Source: Notamacropus eugenii
Lineage: Eukaryota; Chordata; Mammalia; Diprotodontia; Macropodidae
Direction of reading: 5' to 3'
Assembly (NCBI RefSeq): GCF_028372415.1
Contig: NC_092872.1
Location: forward strand, 263,525,008 to 263,589,007
DNA length: 64,000 nucleotides
The notes beneath the pieces were generated by a model that was not told the origin of the DNA, did not search any database, and saw only the letters and a program-made list of their open reading frames with translations. The position numbers and the translations under genes are program-made. Below are positions 47,092 to 56,540 of this stretch, in pieces. How positions within the stretch are numbered: position 1 is the stretch's first letter; every line of letters starts with the position of its first letter.

Positions 47092-48113
47092 ATGTCCAAA
47101 AAAGGGAAAAAAAAAATAAGAGCATAGAAGGTTACTTTCTTGGGGAACAGGTGTCTCCCCCATCCTTTCAGATGATAAAGAACAAGGCATGCTGTCAGAG
47201 TAAGTCAAGGCCCTTGCCTCCAGGGCCTCCAAAGGGAACGTAAACTGGGCTCAGGCAATAGAAGAGCTTGAAAAAGAGTCAGCAGCTTACTAAATGAGAG
47301 CCAAAAAAATGCTGAGGAAAATAACAGCTTTAAAAAGAGGCTAACTCAATTGGAAAAAGAGGTCCAAAAAGCCAGTGAGGAGAAGGAGGCTTTAAAAAGT
47401 AGAATTAGCCAAATGGAGGAGAAGATTCAAAAGCTCACTGAACAAAATAATTCATTGAAAGAGAGAATTGAGTTCAGGGAAATGAATGACTATAAGATAA
47501 ACCAAGCAGTTAGAAAACAAAACCAAAAGTTTGAAAAAACAGAAGAAAATGTGAAATATCTCATTGGAAAAACAACTGACCTGGAAAACAGATCCAGGAG
47601 ACACAATTTAAAAACTATTGGAGTGCCTGAAAATCATGATTAAAAAAGAGCCTAGACATCAGGTTTCAAGGAATTTTCAAGGAAAACTGCCTTGATATTC
47701 TAGAACCAGGGAGCAAAATAGATATTGAAAGAATGCGCCAATCACTTCCTGAAAGAGATACCCAAAGGAAAACTTCTAGGAATATAGTAGCCAAATTCCA
47801 GAGCTACCAGGTCAAGGAGAAAATATTGCAAGCACCCAGAAAGAAGCAACTGGATTATTGTGGAAACACATCAGGATGACACAAGATCTAACACCTTCTA
47901 CATTAAGGGGTTCAGGGTTTAAAATATGATATTCCAGAGGTCAAAGGAGCTAAGATTAAAACTAAGAATCACCTACTCAGTACAACTGAGTGTAATATTT
48001 CAAAGGGAAAATGGTCATTCAATGAAATAGAAGACTTTCAAACATTCTTGATGGAAAGACCATATCTGAATAGAAAATTTGATTTTGAAACACAAGAATC
48101 AAGAGAAGCATGA
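47092..48113 (+). pseudogene. ORF1 remnant, plus strand
   Basis: The ATG at 47092 opens with a basic segment ending KSIEGYFLGEQ. A coiled coil follows (KEVQKASEEKEALKSRISQM near 47355-47412), then the RRM entry (ENVKYLIGKTTDLENRSRRH) and the C-terminal domain ending in a stop at 48111. Several frameshifts and stops break it. Confidence 0.8.
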
Positions 48114-48190
48114 AAAGATAAACAGGAAAGAGAAATCATAAGGCACCTACAAAAATTAAACTGTTTACATTCCTACATGGAAAGATAGTA

Positions 48191-48704
48191 TTTAAAATTA
48201 TGGGATTTCCTGAAAGCCATGATCATAAAAAGAGCCTAGACATTATCTTGCATGAAATTATCAAGGAAAACTGCCCTGATATTCTAGAACCAGAGGGCAA
48301 AATTAAAACTGAAAGAATTCACCAATCACCTACTGAAAGAGACCAGAACAGAGAAAACTCCTAGGAATATTGTGTCAAAATTTAAGGGTTCCCAGATCAA
48401 GGAGAAAATACTGCAAGCAGTTAGAAAAAAATATTTTGAGTACTGTGGAAATACAATCAGGACAACACAAGATCTGGCAGCTTCAACATTAAGGGATTGA
48501 AGGGCTTGGAATGAGATATTTCAGAGGTCAAAGGAACTAGGACTGAAACCAAGAATCACCTAACCAGCAAAACTGAGTATAATACTTCAAGGGAATAAAT
48601 GGTCATTCAATGATATAGAGGACTTTCAATCATTCATGTTGAGGAAAAGACCAGATCTGTACAGAAAATTTGACTTCCCAAGAAAAAAATCAAGAGAAGC
48701 ATGA
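48191..48704 (+). pseudogene. Second copy of the ORF1 3' half
   Basis: Restarts at the RRM ('tttaaaattatggg' at 48191 against 'tttaaaaactattgg' at 47607) and runs again to the ORF1 end. The offset is 584 bp at the start and 591 bp at the end. The two copies differ at many positions, so they are not a recent exact duplication. Confidence 0.8.
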
Positions 48705-48948
48705 AAAGGTGAACAGGAAAGAAAAATTGTAAAAGACTTTCTAAAGCTGAACTGTTTACATTACTACATGGAAAGAAAATATTTATAACTCTTGAATTTT
48801 TTCTCAATATTTGGGTAGATGGAGAGATTATACATATACACACATATAGAGGCATATGCATATATAGACAGAGGGTACAGAGTGTGTTGAATCAGAAGAC
48901 ATGATAGCCACACAAAAAAAATAAAATAAAAAAAGAAGGGGTAAACAG

Positions 48949-48970
48949 TTTTTTTTTTTTTTTTTTTTTT
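48949..48970. repeat. Poly(T) tract (22 T)
   Basis: Lies between the A-rich end of the HAL1/L1 unit and the leader of L1 B. It may be the tail of a lost minus-strand insertion or a slipped tract. Confidence 0.9.
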
Positions 48971-49429
48971 AGCACAGGAGGCTAGGGAGAGCACCTTCTT
49001 GTTGTAGTTGAAGGGGACTAAGGAAGCACCAGAAGCATCCTGGCAAGCCCAACCTGAGGGGAACAGCAGGAGATTCTGAGCTCAAGAAGTGTGGAGCTGG
49101 GAAGCACCAAAACCATGACACCAGGTGTAACTTTGCACAACTAGGAAAATTGGGCAGACACCAGTACAGACAGGGTAAGTTTAGCCTTAGGGTAGGAGAC
49201 CTTCAGTGGCCAGACTTCCCACACCTTACACCATGAGGTTAAGTGTAACCCTGGATAAACTCAGACTTCACCTGGCCTTCAACCTTGGCACACGCCAGCC
49301 ATCTCAGCACTAGATAAGCTACAACACTTTATAGCTTCTAGTTAAAAGAACCAGAGTCCAGGGAATAAAAATCCAGTAAACAGGATTCTGGCTCCCATCA
49401 TAAGAAATACAGGATAGAGCCCCTGTGCC

Positions 49430-50460
49430 TCAGAAGGAGAGATCCACTTTAACGGCCAGGAAAAAAAACAATCACCATGAGCAAGAAGAAATTAGAAAAC
49501 AAAAGACCATAGAATCTTATTACGGCTACAGGGAAGAAAAAGTACGAATTCAGAAGAGGATAGCATGGACCCTGTACTCACATCTGAAACCTGAAAAGGG
49601 AATATGAACTAGTCTCAAGCCCAAAGAGCATTCTTGAAAGAGTTCAAGAAGGTTTTTAAAAGCCAAATTAAGGATATAGAAGAAAAATTGATCAATGATT
49701 TCAAAAACATATTCAGCTCCTTAAAAAGTAAAATTGACCAAATGGATAATGAAATACAAAACCTAACTGAAGAAAATTATTCTTTGAAAAGGTTGGTACA
49801 AAAGTTAATTGGAGAAAATAATTGGTTAAAAATTAGAAAAGGGTAAGTAAAAAATAATGACTCTACGAATCATCAAGAATCAGTCATACAAAATCTAAAA
49901 CATGAAAAAAATAGAAGAAAACGTAAAATATCTCATTGAAAAAACAACTGACCTGGAAAATAGATCCAGGAGGGAAAATCTAAGAATTATTGGTCTACCA
50001 AAAAGCCTTGATGAAAAAAAGGAGCCGACAGGATCTTTCAAGAAATCGTTAAGCAAAACTGCCCCGAGGTCCTAGGTCAAGAGGGCAAAAGTCATAAAAA
50101 AATCTCCTAAAAGTGATTCCAAATTGAAAACACCAAGAAATATTGTTGTCAAATTCCAGAATTATCAAGTCCAGAAGAAAATACAGCAAGCAGCTAGAAA
50201 GAAACAATTCAAATGTCAGGGATTACATAGGACCTTGCAGTTTCTACATTAAAAGATCACAGAATTTAGAATATGATATTCTGTAAGGCAAAGGAGCTTG
50301 TACTATAACCAAGGATCAACCACCCTGCAAAATTGAACACACTCTTCCAGGAAAGGAGATGGACATTCAATAAAATAAGAGATTTCTAGACATTTCTGGT
50401 GAAAAGGCAAGAACTTAATAGAAAATTTTATCTTCAAATGCAAGACTCAAGAAAGGCATA
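49430..50460 (+). pseudogene. L1 B ORF1 remnant
   Basis: N-terminal text RKQKTIESYYGYREEKVRIQ, then a coiled coil at 49634-49846 (KIDQMDNEIQNLTEENYSLK), the RRM entry (IEKTTDLENRSRRENLRIIG) and the C-terminal domain to about 50460, in several frames. It is a different L1 subfamily from the HAL1 copies, judging by its N-terminus. Confidence 0.8.
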
Positions 50461-51020
50461 AAAAGGCAAAAGGGAATTAAAAAAAAGGAAAAGAAAGCCC
50501 TTGTTATTCAAAATGGTTAAATTGTTTACATCACTATATGGGAGGATGATAATTAATCTTGAGAAATGTATATTTATTACAACATTTTAAAAATGTATAT
50601 GCATAGATAGAGGGTATAGGTATAAAAATAAACTGATGTGATGATAAAACAACCCTATTTAAGTTGTGGAGAGAGGTAAGAGAAAAGGAAGAGACAGGAA
50701 AGGGTAAATTATATTACATGAAGAGACACAAAAACATATTAGAGTAGAGGAAAAGAAAGGAGTGAGATGTGCTTAGTTTGAGCTTTACTCTCATCAGATT
50801 TAGTTTAAGGAGGGAATACCATTCTCAGTTAAATAAAGAAATCCAACTTGTACTACAGGCAGTAGGAAGGGAAAGGGGAAAGAAAAGAGAGGTGTGTAAA
50901 AGAAAGGATAGAAGTGAAGGAGGTGGTGGTCAAAAGTAAAACTCTATTGAGGAAGAGAAGAGAGAAGGAAGAAATAAAATCATAAATGCAGGTGGAGGGA
51001 TGGGATGGAGAGAAAGACAC

Positions 51021-52477
51021 AGATAGTAATCATAACAGTGAATGTGAATGGGATGAACTCTCCCATAAAATGGAGATGGATAGTAGAATGGATTAAAAAC
51101 TGTAATCCAACAATATGTTGCTTACAAGAAATACTTTTGAAACAAGGGAATACACATAGGGTAAAGGTAAAAGGTTAGAGCATAATATATTATGCTTCAG
51201 GTGAAGTAAAAATAAAAAAGACAGTAGTGTCAATTTAAATCTCAGATAAAGCAAAAGCAAAAAAAAAATAGATCTAATCAAAAGAGATAAGGAATGAAAC
51301 TATGTTCTTCTAAAAGGTACCATAGACAATGAAGTAATATCATAACTAAACATATATGCATCAAATGGTATAGCATACAATTTTTTAGAGGAGAAGCTAA
51401 GGGAATTATAGGAAGAAATAGACAACAAAATACTACTAGTGGGGGACCTCAGCCTCTCTGTCTCTGAACATGATAAATGCAACATCAAAATAAACAAAAA
51501 GAAGTTAAAGAGGTGAATAGAATTCTGGGAAAGATGGATATGATAGACCTCTCGAGAAAACTGAATGGGGATAGTAAGGAATATACATTTTTCTCAGTGA
51601 AACATGGCAGATACAGAAAAATTGACCATTTACTAGGGCATAAAAACCTCACAATCCAGTGAAGAAAGGCAGACATAGTCAATGCATCCTTCTCAGATCA
51701 TAATGCAATAAAAATTATATGTAATAAAAGGCCATGGAAAGATAGATCAAAAATTAATTGGCAATTAAATAATTTAATCTTAAAGAATGAATAGATCAAA
51801 CAGTAAATCATAGAAACAATCAATAGCTTTATTTAAGAGAAGGACAGTAAAAGACAACCTACCAAAACTTATGGCATGCAGTAAAGGCAATTCTTAGGGG
51901 AAGTTTTATATCTTTGAATGTTTACATAAATAAAATAGAGAAAGAGAAGATCAATGAATTAGATGTGTGACCAAAAAACCTAGAAAAAGAACAAATTGAA
52001 AATCTCCAATTAAATACTAAATTAGAAATGTTCAAAACCAAAGGAGAGATTAATAAAATTGAAATTAAAAAAAACCTATTGGGTTTATAAAAGTAAGAGC
52101 TGGCTTTATGAAAAAAACAATAAAATTGATAAATCTTTGTTCAAACTAATTTAAAAAAGAAAAAAGGAAACCAAATTACCTGTATCAAAAATGAAAAAGG
52201 TGAATTTACATCCAATGAAGTCAAAATTAAAACAATATTTAGAAATCATTTTTTATAATTGTATGGCCATAAATTTGGTAATCTTAGTGAAATGGATGAA
52301 TATTTACAAAAATAAGAATTGCAAAGATTAAAAAAGGAAGAAGTAAAATATTTAAATAACCCTATCTCAGCAAAAAGAAATTGAACAAGTCATCGGTGAA
52401 CCCTGTAGGAATAAATCTCCAGGGCCAGAGGGATTTAGAAGCAAATTCTATTAAACATTCAAATAACAATAAATTTC
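51021..52477 (+). pseudogene. L1 B ORF2: endonuclease and start of the RT region
   Basis: VIITVNVNGMNSPIKWRW opens the AP-type endonuclease (Asn of N-V-N). Later motifs are readable in pieces: CCLQEILL (the QE of QETH), VGDLSLS near 51440 (usually GDxN), GRYRKIDHLL near 51610-51640 and FSDHNAIKI near 51690-51715, the SDH active-site motif. Stops (for example at 51661) and frameshifts kill it. The segment ends at the HAL1-2 target site. Confidence 0.8.
52465..52477. repeat. Target-site duplication, left copy (HAL1-2)
   Basis: AACAATAAATTTC, 13 bp, repeated exactly at 55391-55403. The junction TTTC/AATAC is a permissible L1 endonuclease site. Confidence 0.93.
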
Positions 52478-53461
52478 TTTTTTTTTATTTAACATTTAAC
52501 ATTTATTTTCACAAAATTATGGGTTACAAATTTTCTCCCCTTTTATCCCCTCCCCCCTGAAACCCAAGCATTCTAATTGCCCCTGTGACCAATCTGCTCT
52601 CTCTTCTATCATCCCTCTCTGCCCTTGTCTCCGTCTTCTCTTTTGTCCTGTAGGGCCAGATAGCTTTCTTTACCCCTTAACCTGTATTTCTTGTTCCCTA
52701 GTGGTAAGAACAATACAGTTGATCCTAACACTTTGAGTTCCAACTTCTTTAGCTCCCTTCCTCTCCACCCCTTCCCTTTGGAAGACAAGCAATTCAATAT
52801 AGGCCAAATCTGTGGAGTTTTGCAAATGATTTCCATACTAGTTGTGTTGTACAGGACTAACTATATTTCCCTCCATCCTATCCTGTCCCCCATTACTTCT
52901 ATTCTTTTATGATCCTTTCCCTCCCCATGAGTGTCGACCTCGGATTGCATTCTCCTCCCCATGCCCTCCCCTCTATCCTCCCCCCTTCCCTGCTTGTGCC
53001 CTTGTCCCCCACTCTCCTGTATTGTGAGATAGGTTTTCCTATCAAGATGAGTGTGCATTTTATTCTTTCCTTTAGTGGAATGTGATGAGAGTAGACCTCA
53101 TGTTTTTCTCTCACCTCCCCTCTTTATCCCTCCACTAATAAGTCTTTTGCTTGCCTCTTTTATGAGAGATAATTTGCCCCATTCCATTTCTCCCTTTCTC
53201 CTCCCAATATTTCTCTCACTGCTTGATTTTATTTTATTTTTTTTTAAGATATGATGCCATCCTCTTCAATTCACTCTGTGTACTCTGTCTCTATGTATGT
53301 GTGCATGTGTGCATGTGTGTGTGTGTACTCCCACCCAGTACCCAGATACTGAAATGTTTCAAAAGTTACAAATATTGTCTTTCCATGTAGGAATGTAAAC
53401 AGTTCAACTTTAGTAAGTCCCTTATGACTTCTCTTTGCTGTTCACCTTTTCATGCTTCTCT

Positions 53462-54550
53462 TCATTCTTGTGTTTCAAAGTCAAATTTTCTTTTCAGCTC
53501 TGGTCTTTTCATCAAGAAAATTTGAAAATCCTCTATTTCATTGAAAGACCATTTTTTCTCCTGAAGTATTATACTCAGTTTTGCTGGGTAGGTGATTCTT
53601 GGTTTTAGTCCTAGTTCCTTTGACTTCTGGAATATCCTATTCCATGCCCTTCGATCCCTTAATGTAGAGGGTGCTAGATCTTGTGTTATTCTGATTGTAT
53701 TTCCACAGTACTTGAATTGTTTCTTTCTAGCTGCTTGAAATATTTTCTCTTTCACCTAGGAATTCTGGAATTTGTCCACAATGTTCCTAGGAGTTTCTCT
53801 TTTTGGATCTCTTTCAGGCAGTGTTCTGTGGATTCCTTGAATATTTATTTTGCCCTCTGGTTCTAGAATCTCAGGGCAGTTTTCCTTGATAATTTCATGG
53901 AAGATGATGTCTAGGCTCTTCTTTTGATCATGGTTTTCAGGTAGTCCCAGAATTTTTACATTGTCTCTCCTGAATCTATTTTCCAGGTCAGTTGTTTCTC
54001 CAATAAGATATTTCACATTATCTTCCATTTTTCCAATCTTCTCCCTATGTTCTGTGATATCTGTCTTTCTCACAAAGTGCTTAGCGTCCATCTGTGCCAT
54101 TCTAGTTTTGAAAGAACTATTTTCTTCAGTGAGCTTTTGAATCTCCTTTTCCCTTTGGCTAATTCTGCTTTTGAAAGCATTCTTCTCTTCATTGGCTTTT
54201 TGAACCTCTTTTGCCAATTGAGTTAGGCTAGTTTTCAAGGTGTTAATTTCTTCAACATTTTGTTGGTTCTCCTTTAGCAGGGAGCTGATCTGTTTTTCAT
54301 GCTTCTCTTTCATCCCTCTCATTTCTCTTCCCAGTTTTTCCTCCACCTCTCTAACTTGATTTTCAACATTCTTTTTGAGCTCTTCCATGGCCTGAGCCCA
54401 TTGGGTGGGCTGGGACACAGAATCCTTGATTTCTGTGTCTTTGCCTGATGGTAAGCATTGTTCTTCCTCATCACAAAGGAAGGGAGGAAATGTCTGTTCT
54501 CCAAGAAAGTAGCCTACAATAGTTTTATTTCTTTTCCCTTTTCTGGGCAT
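53462..54550 (-). pseudogene. HAL1-2 ORF1 (L1-type RNA-binding protein), one nonsense mutation
   Basis: From the ATG at 54550 the frame runs 363 codons to the stop at 53462, broken only by a TAG at codon 265 (53756-53758), where HAL1-1 has a Gln. It shows the basic N-terminus (MPRKGKRNKTIVGYFLGEQ), coiled coil about residues 60-165, an RRM (around RRDNVKILGLPENHDQK to PRNIVDKFQ) and a C-terminal domain (QAARKKQFKYCGNTIR to LMKRPELKRKFDF). Expected role: coat the element RNA and aid its transposition by L1 ORF2p supplied in trans. The stop falls between the RRM and the C-terminal domain, so any product would lack nucleic-acid chaperone function. Confidence 0.92.
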
Positions 54551-54934
54551 TCTCCCCAGCCAGTGACTTGACCTCTGAATAATCTCCTCACACCCACCTC
54601 ACCTCCTGGTCCTCCCAGGCAGCGTTAGGGAACTGAGATTCAAATGTTGTTTCCCGCCTTAGGGCTTTTGGAGGGGGCAGGGCTGCTATTCAGTGTGAAA
54701 ATTAAGTTCAGGTGGTCAGGTCAGGGCAGGGCCGCCTCTCAGGCTCAGTTCCCTTAGGGGGTTTATGTACAGACTTTCCACAATGGATCCAGGCTCCCGC
54801 CCGCTTGCGGGGCCCCTGTCTGCAGCCGCCTCTCAGCTTCTATCTCCCGGGGTGGGGGGAGTGGCCCGAGCCATGAGGGCACCCCACTCCCCTCTCGACC
54901 CGCCAAAGAGACTCTCTCAGCGACCCCCGTCACC

Positions 54935-55250
54935 TGTGGGTGGAGGGGCTTCTGCCGCCGCTGGAGATCCCGTCCCTGAAGCCTGCTCGGATCTGTACCT
55001 CTTGGAGCTGTGGCCGCCGCAGGTCTGGGCTGGGCTCTGCATCTGCAGCGTGACGGACCTTTTGCGAGAGGTTTGCAGGTCCCTCTGTGGGTGGAGGGAC
55101 CCGCGTGGCCACTGGAGATCCCGTCCCCGTAGCCCCGCTCGGATCTTTTCCTCACAGTGTCGCGGCCGCTGCAGCGCTGCCCTCTGCTCCCAGTCCCGGC
55201 ACCCAATCCGCAGCGCGAAGGACCCCCCGCGAGAGGTTTGCAGGTCTCTC
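54935..55250 (-). repeat. Two tandem leader units (151 bp and 165 bp)
   Basis: Each block starts 'tgtgggtggagggg/ac', contains 'ctggagatcccgtccc' and ends 'gcgagaggtttgcaggt.tctc'. The middle parts differ, so the duplication is not recent. HAL1-1 has one block (29722-29872). The arrangement recalls monomer-type L1 promoters. Confidence 0.88.
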
Positions 55251-55370
55251 TGGAACAGAAATCTCCCTCGCTCCAATATTCCGTGGCCTCTGGGTGCAGA
55301 ATTCACCGTGAGTTGGTCCCCTCTAGCCGTTCTGTGGGTTGTGGATTCAGAGCTATGTGTAGCTACTCTG

Positions 55371-55377
55371 CCATCTT
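55371..55377 (-). promoter_or_regulatory. YY1-like site at the HAL1-2 5' end
   Basis: CCATCTT on the plus strand is AAGATGG in the sense of the element, at about +14. In human L1 a YY1 site at about +13 to +21 directs the start site. The same word lies at +13/14 in the copies starting at 46425 (46437-46443) and 42564 (42545-42551). Confidence 0.7.
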
Positions 55378-55390
55378 GGCTCCGCCCCCC

Positions 55391-55403
55391 AACAATAAAT
55401 TTC
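55391..55403. repeat. Target-site duplication, right copy (HAL1-2)
   Basis: Second AACAATAAATTTC. L1 B ORF2 sequence continues directly after it. Confidence 0.93.
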
Positions 55404-56150
55404 AATACTATATAGACTGTTTGGGAAAATTGGCAGAGACAGAGTCCTACCAAATTATTTTTTATGTTACAAATATGGTGCTGATTCCTAAACTGGGAAG
55501 AGCCAAAACAGAGAAAAAATAATTGTAGATCAACTACCCTAATGAATACAGATGCAAAAAATTTTAATAATATATTAGCAAAAAGATTATAGCAATTTAT
55601 TCAGATGAATAATTTTGATTCCATTAAATTGAAAAGTTTTTTGCACAAATAAAGCCAATGCAAACAAGATTAGGAAGGAAGCAGAAAACTGGGAAAGAAT
55701 TTTTACAACTAGTGTCTGTGATAAAGTCTTCATGTCTAAAATATATAGAGAACTTACTCACAATTGCAGAAATGTAAGTCATTCCCCAGTTGATAAATGG
55801 TCAAAGATATGAGCAAGCAATTTTCAGAGAAAGTAAATCTATCTATAGTCATATGAAGTACTCTAAATCACTATTGATTAGAGAGATGCAAATCAAAACA
55901 ACTCTGAGGCACTGTCACACCTATCAGATTGGCTAACATGAGGAAACAGATGGGAAAGTTGCAACACTAATTCATTGTTGGTGGAGCTGGGAGCTGATCC
56001 CACCATTCTAGAGAGCAATTTGGACCTGTGCCCAAAGGATTATAAAAATGTACATATCCTTTGACCCAGAAATTCTTTATCTATATTTGTATCTCAAAAA
56101 GATCATAAAAATGCGAAAAACTGTAACGTGTACAAAAAATACTTTTAGCA

Positions 56151-56206
<56 letters not shown>

Positions 56207-56540
56207 GGCAAGAACTGGAAATTGAGGGAATGACCATTAATTGTGCACTGAACAAGTTGTGGTATGTGAATATAAAGGAATACTATTGTGTTATAAAAAA
56301 TGACAAACAGCCAGAAATAAATGGAGTAAGAAAGAGAGATGCCCTGAAAGAAGACAGAAAGAAAGGAATAATAGGGAATGTTATCCCATTCAAAATAAAT
56401 GTGTAAAACAGACCTTTCTTACAATGGAGAAGATAATGGGGTGATGTGTAACTTTTGAACTCAGTCTGATTAGAATTCATTCAAAAAGGAAAGAATATAT
56501 CTATAACCTAAATTTGGTCTAGAAATCTCTTATCCATTAG
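55404..56540 (+). pseudogene. L1 B ORF2: RT entry, deletion, C-terminus and 3' part
   Basis: 55404-55605 translates to the entry of the reverse transcriptase (MVLIPKLGRAKTEKK, from the usual PKPGKDxT block, and a degraded NEYRCK). Near 55605-55610 it jumps to the C-terminal text (FDSIKLKSF-type, then KPMQTRLGRKQKTGKEF), so the palm with the catalytic YADD motif is lost. C-terminal text continues to about 56150, the T47 tract follows, then 'ggaatactattgtgttataa' marks the 3' region. Confidence 0.75.
56155..56201. repeat. Poly(T) tract of 47 T inside L1 B
   Basis: The flanks 'agcagctc' and 'gctgtggcaagaactggaaa' are continuous L1 sequence, where L1 copies normally read a short T run. The tract is therefore an expansion in place, not the tail of another element. 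Confidence 0.92.

Larger units (their letters stand above)
46425..48948 (+). mobile_element. HAL1/L1-type element on the plus strand with a repeated ORF1 half
   Basis: Starts GGGAGCAGAGCCAAGATGGC, with AAGATGG at +13. It has a GC-rich 5'UTR (to 47091), ORF1 (47092-48113), a second copy of the ORF1 3' half (48191-48704), then only about 200 bp of 3' region ending in an A-rich stretch (48911-48936). It lacks ORF2 at this position, so HAL1 is likely, but loss of ORF2 by a neighbouring rearrangement cannot be excluded. Confidence 0.75.
52478..55390 (-). mobile_element. HAL1-type half-LINE-1 (HAL1-2), full length
   Basis: The best-preserved HAL1 here, about 2.9 kb in minus orientation. In its own sense it starts GGGGGGCGGAGCCAAGATGG, followed by a CpG-rich 5'UTR with two tandem blocks, ORF1 with one stop, about 1 kb of purine-rich 3' region and a short poly(A) tail (T tract at 52478). 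An exact 13-bp duplication brackets it inside L1 B ORF2. There is no trace of ORF2 in the unit. Its CpG content and single stop suggest it is among the younger insertions in the window. Confidence 0.9.
54551..55390 (-). promoter_or_regulatory. HAL1-2 5'UTR: CpG-rich leader and likely promoter
   Basis: Clearly GC- and CpG-rich against the AT-rich surroundings, including a GCGGCCGC (NotI) site near 55164. L1 leaders drive transcription from position +1, and the AAGATGG word at +14 here fits that. Two tandem blocks (54935-55085 and 55086-55250) lie inside. An antisense frame of 216 codons crosses it outward. Confidence 0.75.
54765..55415 (+). other. Antisense open frame across the HAL1-2 leader (216 codons)
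   Basis: An uninterrupted frame on the strand opposite to HAL1-2, starting MYRLSTMDPGSRPL, rich in Pro, Arg, Ser and Ala, and leaving the element into the flanking L1 B. Human L1 has an antisense ORF0 in its 5'UTR that reads outward the same way. GC-rich DNA has few stop codons, and other frames here are also open (147 and 178 codons on the minus strand), so chance is a serious alternative. No known domain. Confidence 0.35.
48971..56540 (+). mobile_element. L1 'B', interrupted by HAL1-2 and internally deleted
   Basis: Plus-strand L1: leader 48971-49430, ORF1 about 49430-50460, spacer to about 51020, ORF2 from about 51020. HAL1-2 sits at 52478-55390 and L1 B resumes at 55391 (counting the duplicated 13 bp). 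ORF2 then jumps at about 55605 from the start of the reverse transcriptase to the C-terminal region, so the catalytic RT core is absent. A T47 tract (56155-56201) lies in the C-terminal/3' part. Confidence 0.85.

Noticed and set aside
54763..55453. Minus-strand frames of 147 and 178 codons in the HAL1-2 leader
   Set aside because: They lie in the untranslated GC-rich leader where stops are rare by composition. They have no similarity to ORF1 or ORF2.
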